A stretch of 32,914 nucleotides of DNA from contig JAOAEO010000002.1 of NCBI GenBank assembly GCA_026416735.1, forward strand, positions 18,536 to 51,449. The letters are read 5' to 3'. This stretch comes from Thermodesulfovibrionales bacterium (lineage in GTDB: Bacteria; Nitrospirota; Thermodesulfovibrionia; Thermodesulfovibrionales; Dissulfurispiraceae). How positions within the stretch are numbered: the first letter of the stretch is position 1; every line of letters begins with the position of its first letter. Below, in pieces: positions 9,945-18,915 of the stretch. The notes below the pieces were generated by a model. The model did no database searches and was not told the DNA's origin. It saw only the letters and a list, made by a program, of their open reading frames with translations. The position numbers and the translations under genes are program-made.

Positions 9945-10054
9945 GTCGACTTCAAGTATGAAAAAAGTAAAGGTTAAATCTTGCTTTTATCATTACATAT
10001 CATAAATCACGGGATAAAGACTCGAAATTAAAAATACTTTTAGAGGGAGTTTAG

Positions 10055-10777
10055 ATGTATTTATTAGAAAGAATAACTATGGTTGAATTCGAGAGATACC
10101 TCCAAAATACTAAGACTATAGTCTTCCCCTTTGGAACTATAGAAGAACACGGAAGCCATCTTCCTTTGAATACTGACTCTTTGATTATTCAAGAAGCACT
10201 ACTATTAGCATCAAAGAGAAAGAGTTTTTTTCTTGCCCCTTTAATTAATTATGGTGTATGCACCTCCACAAAGGACCATCCTGGTACCATAACTATAAGT
10301 GCAGATACCCTCAGAAGGTTAGCAGCCGACCTCGTAATAGATAGTTACAGAAAGGGGCTACGAAACTTTCTGTTAATATCGGGACATGGTGGTAGTATAC
10401 ATCTATCAGCTTTGAGGGAGACGGCAGAGATAATTGTGGAACAATATCCTGATATAAAAATTGCTGTCTTCACCCCCTATGATATCCTGTATAAAGAGTT
10501 AGCAGAGATTATAGAGACTCCTAATGATTCACATGCCGGTGAAATTGAGACATCTATTGTTCTCTATTTATATCCTGAACTTGTTAAAGGGCTCTCTGAA
10601 CCTGAATATCCACAGTTACCAAAACCTTTTATTGTAAAAGAGAAGTTAAAATATTGGCCTGGTGGTGTCTGGGGTGATCCTAAAAGGGCAACCGCCGAAA
10701 AAGGTAAAAAAGCGATAAATCTTATTGCCGATAAGATAATCTCTGTAATTGAAGAAATCGAAAGCAGATCCTTTTGA
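10055..10777 (+). CDS. Creatininase family protein
   Basis: FPFGTIEEHGSHLPLNTDSLI, LLISGHGGSIH, DSHAGEIETS metal-site motifs. Confidence 0.88.
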   Translation: MYLLERITMVEFERYLQNTKTIVFPFGTIEEHGSHLPLNTDSLIIQEALLLASKRKSFFLAPLINYGVCTSTKDHPGTITISADTLRRLAADLVIDSYRKGLRNFLLISGHGGSIHLSALRETAEIIVEQYPDIKIAVFTPYDILYKELAEIIETPNDSHAGEIETSIVLYLYPELVKGLSEPEYPQLPKPFIVKEKLKYWPGGVWGDPKRATAEKGKKAINLIADKIISVIEEIESRSF

Positions 10778-10805
10778 TTGAAGAGCTAAATTTTTCGGAG
10801 GCTAT

Positions 10806-12596
10806 ATGATACGTAAAAAATGGTGTAACGAAGTTACTGAATCTGATGTTGGCACCTTAATAAAGCTTACAGGGTGGGTGTTTAGAAGACGCGACCATGG
10901 AGGATTAATTTTTATTGACTTAAGAGATAGAAGTGGTATTATTCAAGCGGTATTGAGTCCAGATTATTCTTTTAATGCTCACCAAAGAGGTCACGAATTA
11001 AGAAATGAATATGTCGTTTCAATTTTAGGCGAAGTTCGTAGAAGGCCTGAAGGAACGGAGAATCCAAATATCGAGACAGGAACAATTGAGGTTTATGTTA
11101 AAGAAATCTCTGTCCTCAACGAGTCTATAACCTTGCCTTTTACAATTGAAGATGCTGCTGATGCCTCTGAGTCCTTAAGATTAAAGTACAGGTATCTCGA
11201 TTTGAGAAGACCTGATTTGCAGAAAAATCTTATTATTAGACATAAGACTGTGAAGATGATCAGGGATTTTTTGGATAAAGAGGGATTTTTAGAAATTGAG
11301 ACTCCGATGCTTACTAAATCTACTCCTGAAGGAGCGAGGGATTTCTTAGTACCAAGCAGGCTTTCACCTGGACATTTTTATGCCCTTCCACAGTCTCCAC
11401 AGCTTTTTAAACAAATCTTAATGGTAGCAGGCTTCGATAGATATTTTCAAATTGTCAAGTGTTTTAGAGATGAAGACCTCAGAGCTGATAGACAACCTGA
11501 GTTTACTCAAGTAGATCTTGAGATGTCCTTTGTAGAGCGAGAGGATATCATTCACGTTATAGAGAAGATGCTTTGCGAAGTTTTTAAAAAGGTGCTCCAT
11601 ACTCAACTAAATAGACCCTTTCCAATTCTAACCTATCAAGAAGCTATGGAAAGATTTGGTAACGACAAACCCGATTTAAGATTTGGACGGGCACTTAAAA
11701 CAGTTGAGGACTTAGTTAGAGGGAGTTCCTTTAAAGTTTTCTTAGATACCCTTAGTAGTGGCGGAACAGTAAAGGGGATAAATGCAAAAGGAATGGCTAC
11801 ACTATCAAGAAAAGAGATTGATGACCTTACTTTGTTAGCACAATCCTTTGGAGCTAAAGGCCTTGCATGGATTAAAGTCAAAAATGGTTTTGAATCACCA
11901 ATAACAAAGTTCTTCCCTGAAGGAGTTTTAAGAAATATAGCAGATAGATTAGACGCTCAAAGGGGCGATCTTTTACTTTTTGTTGCTGACAAAGAAAAAG
12001 TTGCAAATGATGTCTTAAGCCGTATTAGACTCGATTTGGGCAAAAGACTTAATCTCATAAAGGAGGGTTTTTATTTCACTTGGATAGTAGATTTCCCCCT
12101 TTTTGAGTGGGATGATGAGGAAGGTAGATTTATAGCGATGCACCATCCTTTTACTTCACCTCTTGATGAAGATATTAAAATTTTTTTTGAGTCTACCGAT
12201 TCAGACTTTAAAAACCCTAAATCTGAGTTATCGAAGATTAGAGCTAAGGCCTATGATATAGTATTGAACGGCTACGAAATAGGAGGGGGGAGTATCCGTA
12301 TTTATAAGAATGTTATCCAAAAGAAGATGTTTGAGATATTAGGAATTTCCGATGAGGAAGCACACATTAAATTTGGGTTTCTCCTTGAAGCTCTCCAATA
12401 TGGAGCTCCTCCCCATGGGGGTATAGCTCTTGGGCTCGATAGATTACTTATGCTTATGGTAGGTTCTAATACTATAAGGGATGTTATCGCCTTTCCTAAA
12501 ACACAAAGAGCAGCCTGTCTTATGAGTGGAGCCCCATCGCCAGCTACCCAAAAACAATTAAAGGAATTAAACATACGGGTAGACTTAAATTTTTAG
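10806..12596 (+). CDS. aspS: Aspartate--tRNA(Asp/Asn) ligase, bacterial type with GAD domain
   Basis: 596 aa; GWVFRRRDHGGLIFIDLRDRSG, YFQIVKCFRDEDLRADRQPEFTQVDLEMSF, GIALGLDRLLMLM. Confidence 0.97.
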   Translation: MIRKKWCNEVTESDVGTLIKLTGWVFRRRDHGGLIFIDLRDRSGIIQAVLSPDYSFNAHQRGHELRNEYVVSILGEVRRRPEGTENPNIETGTIEVYVKEISVLNESITLPFTIEDAADASESLRLKYRYLDLRRPDLQKNLIIRHKTVKMIRDFLDKEGFLEIETPMLTKSTPEGARDFLVPSRLSPGHFYALPQSPQLFKQILMVAGFDRYFQIVKCFRDEDLRADRQPEFTQVDLEMSFVEREDIIHVIEKMLCEVFKKVLHTQLNRPFPILTYQEAMERFGNDKPDLRFGRALKTVEDLVRGSSFKVFLDTLSSGGTVKGINAKGMATLSRKEIDDLTLLAQSFGAKGLAWIKVKNGFESPITKFFPEGVLRNIADRLDAQRGDLLLFVADKEKVANDVLSRIRLDLGKRLNLIKEGFYFTWIVDFPLFEWDDEEGRFIAMHHPFTSPLDEDIKIFFESTDSDFKNPKSELSKIRAKAYDIVLNGYEIGGGSIRIYKNVIQKKMFEILGISDEEAHIKFGFLLEALQYGAPPHGGIALGLDRLLMLMVGSNTIRDVIAFPKTQRAACLMSGAPSPATQKQLKELNIRVDLNF

Positions 12597-12660
12597 GGGT
12601 GAAGAAGGATATAATTATAGAATAATCCAAAAACAACAAATTTTCAAAAGGGACAGTTTT

Positions 12661-13467
12661 ATGTCAAAAACCTATACTTTTATGGACCTCTTCAACGTTC
12701 TTCCTAAAACAAATTGTGGGAGATGTAACGTTCTTACTTGTCTTGCCTTTTCATTATTAGTATTTAAAGGCGAAAAGCGTCTCAAAGAATGCCCCTTTAT
12801 TTCACAGGATATTATTGAGAGATTTGAAGGTAAAATAGATACAAACAAAACCTTTGAGCAAAACTTAAGCAAGATTGTAGAGCAATTTAAAGCTAAAATC
12901 TGCAATATTGACCTATCTATGGCTGCTGAAAAAGTGGGTGGAGATTATGAAGACGGAAAATTAACTATAAGAGTTTTAGGTAAGCCTCTGAGTATCGATT
13001 CTCAAGGAAGGATCTTTACTGACATACATATGCATCCATGGGTTCTTTATCCAATATTAAGTTATATTCTTAATTGTAAAGGAGCCCCCTTATCTGGCAT
13101 TTGGGTACCCTTTAGGGAATTAAAGGGGGGGAAGAAGTGGAATCCCCTCTTTGAACAAAGGTGTCTTAAACCTCTGAAGAATCTTGCCGATATTCATACA
13201 GATCTTTTAAAAGACATAATAGATATTTTTAGCGGTCAAGAGATCGAGAGTTATCATAATTCCGATATTTCTCTCGTTATGTATCCTCTTCCTAAGATAC
13301 CAATTTTGCTATCCTATTGGAAGGCTGAGGAAGGCCAACAGTCCCATATTAACCTCTTTTTTGACTCCAATGTAGAAGAAAACCTCAATATAGAGGCTCT
13401 TTATGCTCTGTGTAATGGACTTGTAATGATGTTTGAAAAGATAGTTCAAAGAATTGTTTTGTTATGA
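12661..13467 (+). CDS. Fe-S cluster domain + DUF3786-like protein of unknown function
   Basis: N-terminal CGRCNVLTC...C (CX2CX4CXnC, 4Fe-4S type) followed by a domain resembling DUF3786 (DIHMHPWVLYPILSYIL...PLSGIWVPFRELKGG). Confidence 0.75.
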   Translation: MSKTYTFMDLFNVLPKTNCGRCNVLTCLAFSLLVFKGEKRLKECPFISQDIIERFEGKIDTNKTFEQNLSKIVEQFKAKICNIDLSMAAEKVGGDYEDGKLTIRVLGKPLSIDSQGRIFTDIHMHPWVLYPILSYILNCKGAPLSGIWVPFRELKGGKKWNPLFEQRCLKPLKNLADIHTDLLKDIIDIFSGQEIESYHNSDISLVMYPLPKIPILLSYWKAEEGQQSHINLFFDSNVEENLNIEALYALCNGLVMMFEKIVQRIVLL

Positions 13468-13523
13468 TACTTTGAGTATTTTCTATTTTTTTACTAAAAT
13501 TTTGTCAATAAAAAGATGCCCTT

Positions 13524-14048
13524 ATGCTCAGTTCTATTGGTTATGAAACCTTCGTATTTGAAAGCCCGATAGGTCTAATATACTGCACCTTTGAAGGAGG
13601 ATTTTTAATAGAGCTAACCCTTTCTAAGGGGGAAAAGAAGTCAGAAAATTTTAAGATAAATACAAAAAAAATTACTCTGTCTCCACGCTTGAAAAGGATG
13701 GAAAGGGAATATCCTCTCTTTCTTCATGAACTATCTCAATACTTTAAGGGTAAACTCGAAAGTTTCAGGCAACCTATAAAGATAAAAATTGGTAGCTCCT
13801 TCGATCATAAAGTCTGGGCTGCTTTGAAAGAAATCCCTTATGGTGAAACTATTACCTATAAGGATCTCGCTTCAAGGATAGGATCTCCCAAAGCATTTAG
13901 GGCGGTAGGAAATTCCCTTCATAGAAATCCCCTGCCGATAGTGTTACCCTGTCATAGGGTAATTGCTTCTAATGGAAATTTAGGAGGTTATTCTGCAGGG
14001 ATAGAGATTAAGAGATGGCTTTTAAAGCATGAGCGCAGCTTCCTATAA
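13524..14048 (+). CDS. ogt: Methylated-DNA--[protein]-cysteine S-methyltransferase
   Basis: VWAALKEIPYGETITYKDLASRIGSPKAFRAVGNSLHRNPLPIVLPCHRVI, active-site PCHRV. Confidence 0.95.
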   Translation: MLSSIGYETFVFESPIGLIYCTFEGGFLIELTLSKGEKKSENFKINTKKITLSPRLKRMEREYPLFLHELSQYFKGKLESFRQPIKIKIGSSFDHKVWAALKEIPYGETITYKDLASRIGSPKAFRAVGNSLHRNPLPIVLPCHRVIASNGNLGGYSAGIEIKRWLLKHERSFL

Positions 14049-15525
14049 TAGCAATTTTCAGGGTTTAGATACAATACAAAAAAGGCTTTTTCAATTAATT
14101 ATAGCAAGGCTTGATGGAGATAAACTAATTTCTAAAGATTATCGAAAGAAGATAATCTCACTCACCCAAAAAGGCATAGGAGGCTTTATTTTGTTTGGGG
14201 GTAGAAAAGAGGAGGTAAGAAAATTCATAGAGACTCTTCAGTCTATTTCGGAAATCCCTCTCTTCATTGCTTCTGATGTAGAAAGAGGAGTTGGGCAGCA
14301 GTTTGAAGGTTCTACCACCTTCCCCTGCCCTATGGCTTTAGCATCAGCCTTTGGAAGAGACGAAGAAAAGAGTCAATCGCTACTTGAAAGCATGATCAAA
14401 GCTATCTCTGATGAGGCTAAAGACATAGGAATTAACATGCCCTTAATTCCAGTTTTAGACGTCAATAAAAACCCAAATAACCCGATCATATGCACGAGAT
14501 CTTTCTCCGATAACCCAGAAACTGTTGCGAAATTTGGTTCTTACTTTATAAAGATTATTGAGCAAGATGGTTTATTGTCCTGTGGTAAACACTTTCCAGG
14601 GCATGGGGACACAGCTATCGATTCACATATCTCGCTGCCTGTGATATATAAAGCTAAAACCGTTTTGATGGATGAAGATATTTTACCATTTCTTGAGGCT
14701 ATAAAATTAGGCATAAGTTCTATAATGGTAGGACACTTAGTAGTAACAGAGCTTGATAGCAAGCCTGCCAGTATTTCAAAAAAAGCGATTTCAGACTTTT
14801 TAAGGGGAGAGTTAGGGTTTAAAGGTATTGTTCTCACTGATGCACTTAATATGGGTGCATTAAAGGGGTTTGAAAAGATTTCAGTTGAAGCTTTGAATGC
14901 AGGTGTAGATATTTTATTACATCCGATCGATGTCGAAAGAACGATAGAGGAGCTCCTTTTAGCACTGAAAGCTAAAGATTTAAAAGAAGAGCGAATAGAT
15001 GAGGCTTTACAAAATATATTTAAGGCTAAAAGTAAATTGCCTATGATTCAGAAAACCTATGTTAATTATTCACTTAATAAAAGGATCTCACAAAAAATTT
15101 CTGAAATGTCTATCTCTCTTTTGAAGGACAAACCAGATGTTATTCCCTTAAAGAATTTTGAAAGGGTGAATGTATTCTTTTTTGGTGAGAATGAATCCCA
15201 TAATTTATCTTTTTTTAGAAGATATTTTGAATTACAGGCAAAGACCGATGGAGAAGTAACCATTGTAGCAATAAACTCCAATATTTCAGCTTGGAAAGGA
15301 AATTCAGGAATCGACAGAGAAGACATTGCAGAAATCAAAAGAATTGTCGAAAAAAGTTCAAACTCCATCATTATTTCTTTTGGAAATCCTTACATATTAA
15401 AGCATTTTAAAGATGCTGATGTTCTTATAGCTGCTTATGAATCCTCTGATGAGGCGCAAAAATCGGTAATTAAAGGTTTGCTAGGAGATATATCCTTTAG
15501 TGGTAAGATTCCTATAAGTATTTAG
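14029..15525 (+). CDS. nagZ: Glycoside hydrolase family 3, beta-N-acetylhexosaminidase (NagZ-like)
   Basis: KHFPGHGDTAIDSHISLP motif, IPLFIASDVERGVGQQF, GIVLTDALNMGAL; 498 aa with C-terminal extension. Confidence 0.93.
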   Translation: MSAASYNSNFQGLDTIQKRLFQLIIARLDGDKLISKDYRKKIISLTQKGIGGFILFGGRKEEVRKFIETLQSISEIPLFIASDVERGVGQQFEGSTTFPCPMALASAFGRDEEKSQSLLESMIKAISDEAKDIGINMPLIPVLDVNKNPNNPIICTRSFSDNPETVAKFGSYFIKIIEQDGLLSCGKHFPGHGDTAIDSHISLPVIYKAKTVLMDEDILPFLEAIKLGISSIMVGHLVVTELDSKPASISKKAISDFLRGELGFKGIVLTDALNMGALKGFEKISVEALNAGVDILLHPIDVERTIEELLLALKAKDLKEERIDEALQNIFKAKSKLPMIQKTYVNYSLNKRISQKISEMSISLLKDKPDVIPLKNFERVNVFFFGENESHNLSFFRRYFELQAKTDGEVTIVAINSNISAWKGNSGIDREDIAEIKRIVEKSSNSIIISFGNPYILKHFKDADVLIAAYESSDEAQKSVIKGLLGDISFSGKIPISI

Positions 15526-15545
15526 CTTTTGTTGGGATTGTAAAG

Positions 15546-16298
15546 TTATATTTTACCTACTGCAGCCAAATAAATAGTGAACTCATTCTCTCCATCCACG
15601 CCGATGAGCTTATCCACCATTTCCTGATGATAGGCTCCCACTGCACAGGCTCCACAACTGACTACAGAACAGGCTAAATACAAATTTTGGCAGACATGAC
15701 CTACATCTATAGCTATAACCTTGTGAGAAGCGAGGTGATACCTCCACTCCATCCTATAAGGGATGGTAGTCCATATGAATGTAACTGCACCTCTACCCGT
15801 AAAGGTTTGGTTAAAGGTAGCCTCTATTATTTCTCTAGAAATATTATCATTTAAAGAAAGAAGGAGCAATTTATGTTCAAGTGGCAGATAGCGATATAGA
15901 CCTCTCTTTAGCTCTTCGACATTAAGGACACATAAGTATGTTTCAAAAGAATGACGACAACCAGCAGAGGGGACAGTCCTAAATGCTATGCCATTTTTTG
16001 TTATAAGTCTAATACCTTGTGTAGCCCAAAGCAGAAAGGATAACTCTTCTAAAGAGAGAGGTGTATCTTTGTAATGCCTATGGCTCTTTCTGTTTTTTAT
16101 AGCTTCAACAAGGCTTATATTGGAGATAGTTACCCAATCTTCTCTTTTAGGTAAATCGATAAAAGTACTATCAGTAGGATAAGGTTTCTCAACGGGGGGC
16201 GGAGGTAATCCTTTGTTCTGGTCTGTCATACTAAAATCAATCTTTTGTCGGATTGTATCCTTCAAAAAAAAACGAAATTGTCTGAATAAATCTTTCAT
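15546..16298 (-). CDS. SagB-type / ThcOx-like nitroreductase family dehydrogenase
   Basis: SLVEAIKNRKSHRHYKDTPLSLEELSFLLWATQGI...RTVPSAGCRHSFETYL...DVGHVCQNLYLACSVVSCGACAVGAY. Confidence 0.88.
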   Translation of the reverse strand: MKDLFRQFRFFLKDTIRQKIDFSMTDQNKGLPPPPVEKPYPTDSTFIDLPKREDWVTISNISLVEAIKNRKSHRHYKDTPLSLEELSFLLWATQGIRLITKNGIAFRTVPSAGCRHSFETYLCVLNVEELKRGLYRYLPLEHKLLLLSLNDNISREIIEATFNQTFTGRGAVTFIWTTIPYRMEWRYHLASHKVIAIDVGHVCQNLYLACSVVSCGACAVGAYHQEMVDKLIGVDGENEFTIYLAAVGKI

Positions 16299-16376
16299 AG
16301 TTCTACTCTAATCTATAGCTTAAATAATACACAATAAACTACTAAATTTGCCAATTGGAACCATCAAGGTAGCTAT

Positions 16377-16460
16377 AAAAGCCTTCTCTTTTTTTAGGTT
16401 TCAGGGTGAGGCTAAAATGTCATCCAGCAGGTAAAAAACCAAAAAAGAGGTTTCTTTTTT
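16377..16460 (+). promoter_or_regulatory. Leader of second IS1380-like remnant (decayed version of the 6511-6596 leader)
   Basis: aaaagccttctcttttt...ttaggtttcagggtgaggctaaaatgtcatccag...aaaaaagaggtttcttttttaaATG aligns with the reverse-complement leader of remnant A; inner arms GGGTGA...TCATCC. Confidence 0.5.
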
Positions 16461-16462
16461 AA

Positions 16463-17500
16463 ATGATAAGAGAAAAACTCTTGCCATTCAAGATAGGGCT
16501 ATCTAAAGAAGCTATCACTCCAAAAGTCTGACTAATTTTTATTCATAGTTTTTAAAAACCTTTGGGATAAAGGAATTAGTAGAGAGACGAAAACCTTCAC
16601 CTGGCTTAATAGAGTTGGTGGCGTAAGTAACAGTCCAATATGAGGCAAGGCAACAGATAGAGCCCCTATGGCTTATACTTTATAAAGAAGACAATTAGGA
16701 TTAAGGTAAGTATTAGGGGGCACCATCTACTCCAAAGATTAAAGACTGATTAAGAAGGAAAGTAAATAGTAAGGCTCTTAAAAGAATAAAAGTTAGCTAT
16801 TACGACATTTAAAAACTACTACTGATAGTGGATCATCAATTTAAAAGAAGGGAATGTAGTAAGAGATTTAATAGATGCGATAGAGAGACACTATGGACCT
16901 TACTAAAAGATAAACATGCTTACCTTACCAGTGAATACCATAGATATAATGGAGCCTTTGAGGAGCAAGGGGGCGACCTTCAGTATAGCAGTCGCTAAAG
17001 ATAAAGTAGTGGAGTGCTTACCCATAACACATTTAACAATAAGAAGCCTTTTATATCATCAGAGGCATTTAAGGCAAAGACCTTAGAGAGCATGAATAGT
17101 TCTTCTATGAGGTGGCGAGGAAGGAAATAAAGCATAGATATAAGCTCTGCTTTGAGATATATTATATTTTATTAAAAAGTAAAGCTAAGGTGTGTGAAAT
17201 TAACAGTTTAAAAGCATAGTCTGATTTAAAAGATTAAGAGACATAAAAGGCATAGAGTTTTCTCTTAAGACTAAGAAAGTTCAAATATTGAGAGAAAAAA
17301 GATTAATGGTTATAAAAAGCCTATTTAGATATAAAGATGTATTCTTTTAATCCTCTGAAATGCCAAAAAGAAGAAAGTAGAAGATAAAACTTCTATCGGC
17401 AAACTTGGGTATAGCAGCTCAACATATCCTTTAAACGTTTTGGCTGAAAGATAATGTAAATACTATATGGGAAAAGTCTAACATGTAAGGTTATTGACTC
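16463..17500 (+). pseudogene. Decayed, near full-length IS1380-like transposase pseudogene
   Basis: MIREKLLPFKIGLSKEAITPKV* matches remnant A's MIKQKLLPFKIGLSKEVITPRSG; downstream pieces such as KEGNVVRDLIDAIERHYGPY and EPLRSKGATFSIAVAKDKVVE are IS1380-like but interrupted by stops and frameshifts. Confidence 0.75.
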
Positions 17501-17578
17501 AATATTTTTCAAAATAGTTGTAAAATATTCAAGGAGCTTATCAAGCAAAGTCTAAAAATTTGCTACTAAATCAGAATT

Positions 17579-18364
17579 TTACCTTTTTTGATGTATAGGA
17601 ATAACATAGTAGCCTGGCGATACTTTAAAGGGCTCAATTAAAAGTAGTATGGGTTGATTTTTAAAGGATGTATCGGGCATGAGTTCCATCTTTAGGTCTA
17701 AAACATCGCCGAAGATGTTTCCGCTAATTCTTGCATAAATGCCTTCTCCTTGTAACGCAAGAGATTTGATCTCTAAAGTATTACCTGTAAATTCAAGTAA
17801 GCCTCTAATATCATTAAAAAAATTTAAAGGTATAACATAGCCACTTGACAGAGTTATAGCTTTAAGTTTTGCTTCGGTTATCTTAAGAATTATCTCTCCC
17901 CGAGTTCTCCCCATATCGATTTTTAATGAAAGATTCCCGTCTCCTTCTATATTTAATAATTTTAAAGAGGGTATCTCATCAATCTTTATATCTCTTCCTA
18001 TTAGATTTATAGCATCCTTTTTTAAACTGTATATGCCTTCTATGGAGCCACCATGTATTTGCCCTGCAAGATTTATTAAAGGATTGAATTTTAGAAGGGA
18101 CATAAAATCTGGTTTAATCTCCACATTTTCAATGATCACAAGGCTTGTATCATCTTTTTTTATATTTAACCATATTTTTCTTAAGTGTAAAGAAAGAAAG
18201 AGACCTTTTTGGATGCCTTCTACTTTTATATGGAGATTCTCAGCTTTTATAGTATTGTCAATAAGATGGTGAATTGTATCTTCAGGAATGGCAAAATACC
18301 ATATCCCTAAACTTGATATGATAACAAAAAGGGGAGTTGATATAATTATAAATAGAATCTTCAT
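17579..18364 (-). CDS. gspN: Type II secretion system protein GspN-like
   Basis: Position at the end of the gsp block; N-terminal TM and beta-rich GspN/AsmA-like sequence (GQIHGGSIEGIYSLKKDAINLIGRDIKIDEIPSL). Confidence 0.75.
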   Translation of the reverse strand: MKILFIIISTPLFVIISSLGIWYFAIPEDTIHHLIDNTIKAENLHIKVEGIQKGLFLSLHLRKIWLNIKKDDTSLVIIENVEIKPDFMSLLKFNPLINLAGQIHGGSIEGIYSLKKDAINLIGRDIKIDEIPSLKLLNIEGDGNLSLKIDMGRTRGEIILKITEAKLKAITLSSGYVIPLNFFNDIRGLLEFTGNTLEIKSLALQGEGIYARISGNIFGDVLDLKMELMPDTSFKNQPILLLIEPFKVSPGYYVIPIHQKR

Positions 18365-18915
18365 CTTTTGGTTTCTTGCTTTAGTTGATATAGTGAAAGA
18401 GTAATCTCTAAATCGAGAAGTTGGGGGCTTTCGAAGGTCTTTTTAATGTTAGTTTTTTTGATGGATAATATTGTTGGCATGTCTTGGATCTTGTAGTAGA
18501 TGTTGATTAATTCGTTTAAAGTTATTTTTTCTATTACAATATCGGCTGTCTCTTCTGAGAAACCTTCCTTTAACTGTCGATTTGTAACATTCTTTATTGA
18601 TTTAACTTTATTTTTTATCCCCAATGGAGAAGCTATCTCATTAATAACGTTTGTAATGCCCCCTGCCTGTGGATTAGATATTTTACTTTCTAAAAATGAA
18701 ACCTTTTCTCGAAGAGTTTTATACTCTGTGTTTAGCATTATTAGATCATTGAGTTTTATTCGATAGGAACTAAGTGATGTCTGCAAAGATCTCTCATATA
18801 GAAATAGTGGGACAATTAAAAAAGTTTGCAACAAGAGTAAAGATATAAGAATCCATATTTTACGAGATGGAACTTTGTTATAGAGGTATAAAATCGTTTC
18901 TATGGGCTTTCTCAT
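18361..18915 (-). CDS. gspM: Type II secretion system protein GspM-like
   Basis: Single N-terminal TM, GspM/PilO-like size and position between gspL and gspN; 4-bp overlaps. Confidence 0.72.
   Translation of the reverse strand: MRKPIETILYLYNKVPSRKIWILISLLLLQTFLIVPLFLYERSLQTSLSSYRIKLNDLIMLNTEYKTLREKVSFLESKISNPQAGGITNVINEIASPLGIKNKVKSIKNVTNRQLKEGFSEETADIVIEKITLNELINIYYKIQDMPTILSIKKTNIKKTFESPQLLDLEITLSLYQLKQETKR

Larger units (their letters stand above)
16373..17500 (+). mobile_element. IS1380-like element remnant B, inverted relative to remnant A; right end approximate
   Basis: Shared leader and transposase start with remnant A; no intact ORF. Confidence 0.7.

Noticed and set aside
11418-12574. 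Antisense ORFs inside aspS (11418-11606, 11636-11881, 12302-12574)
   Set aside because: Shadow ORFs opposite a clear coding gene
14541-15371. Antisense ORFs inside nagZ
   Set aside because: Shadow ORFs; the nagZ frame explains the region
16300-17580. Cryptic novel ncRNA or defence gene in the ORF-free 16.3-17.6 kb region
   Set aside because: Explained by a decayed IS1380-like transposase homologous to the 6.1-6.5 kb fragment
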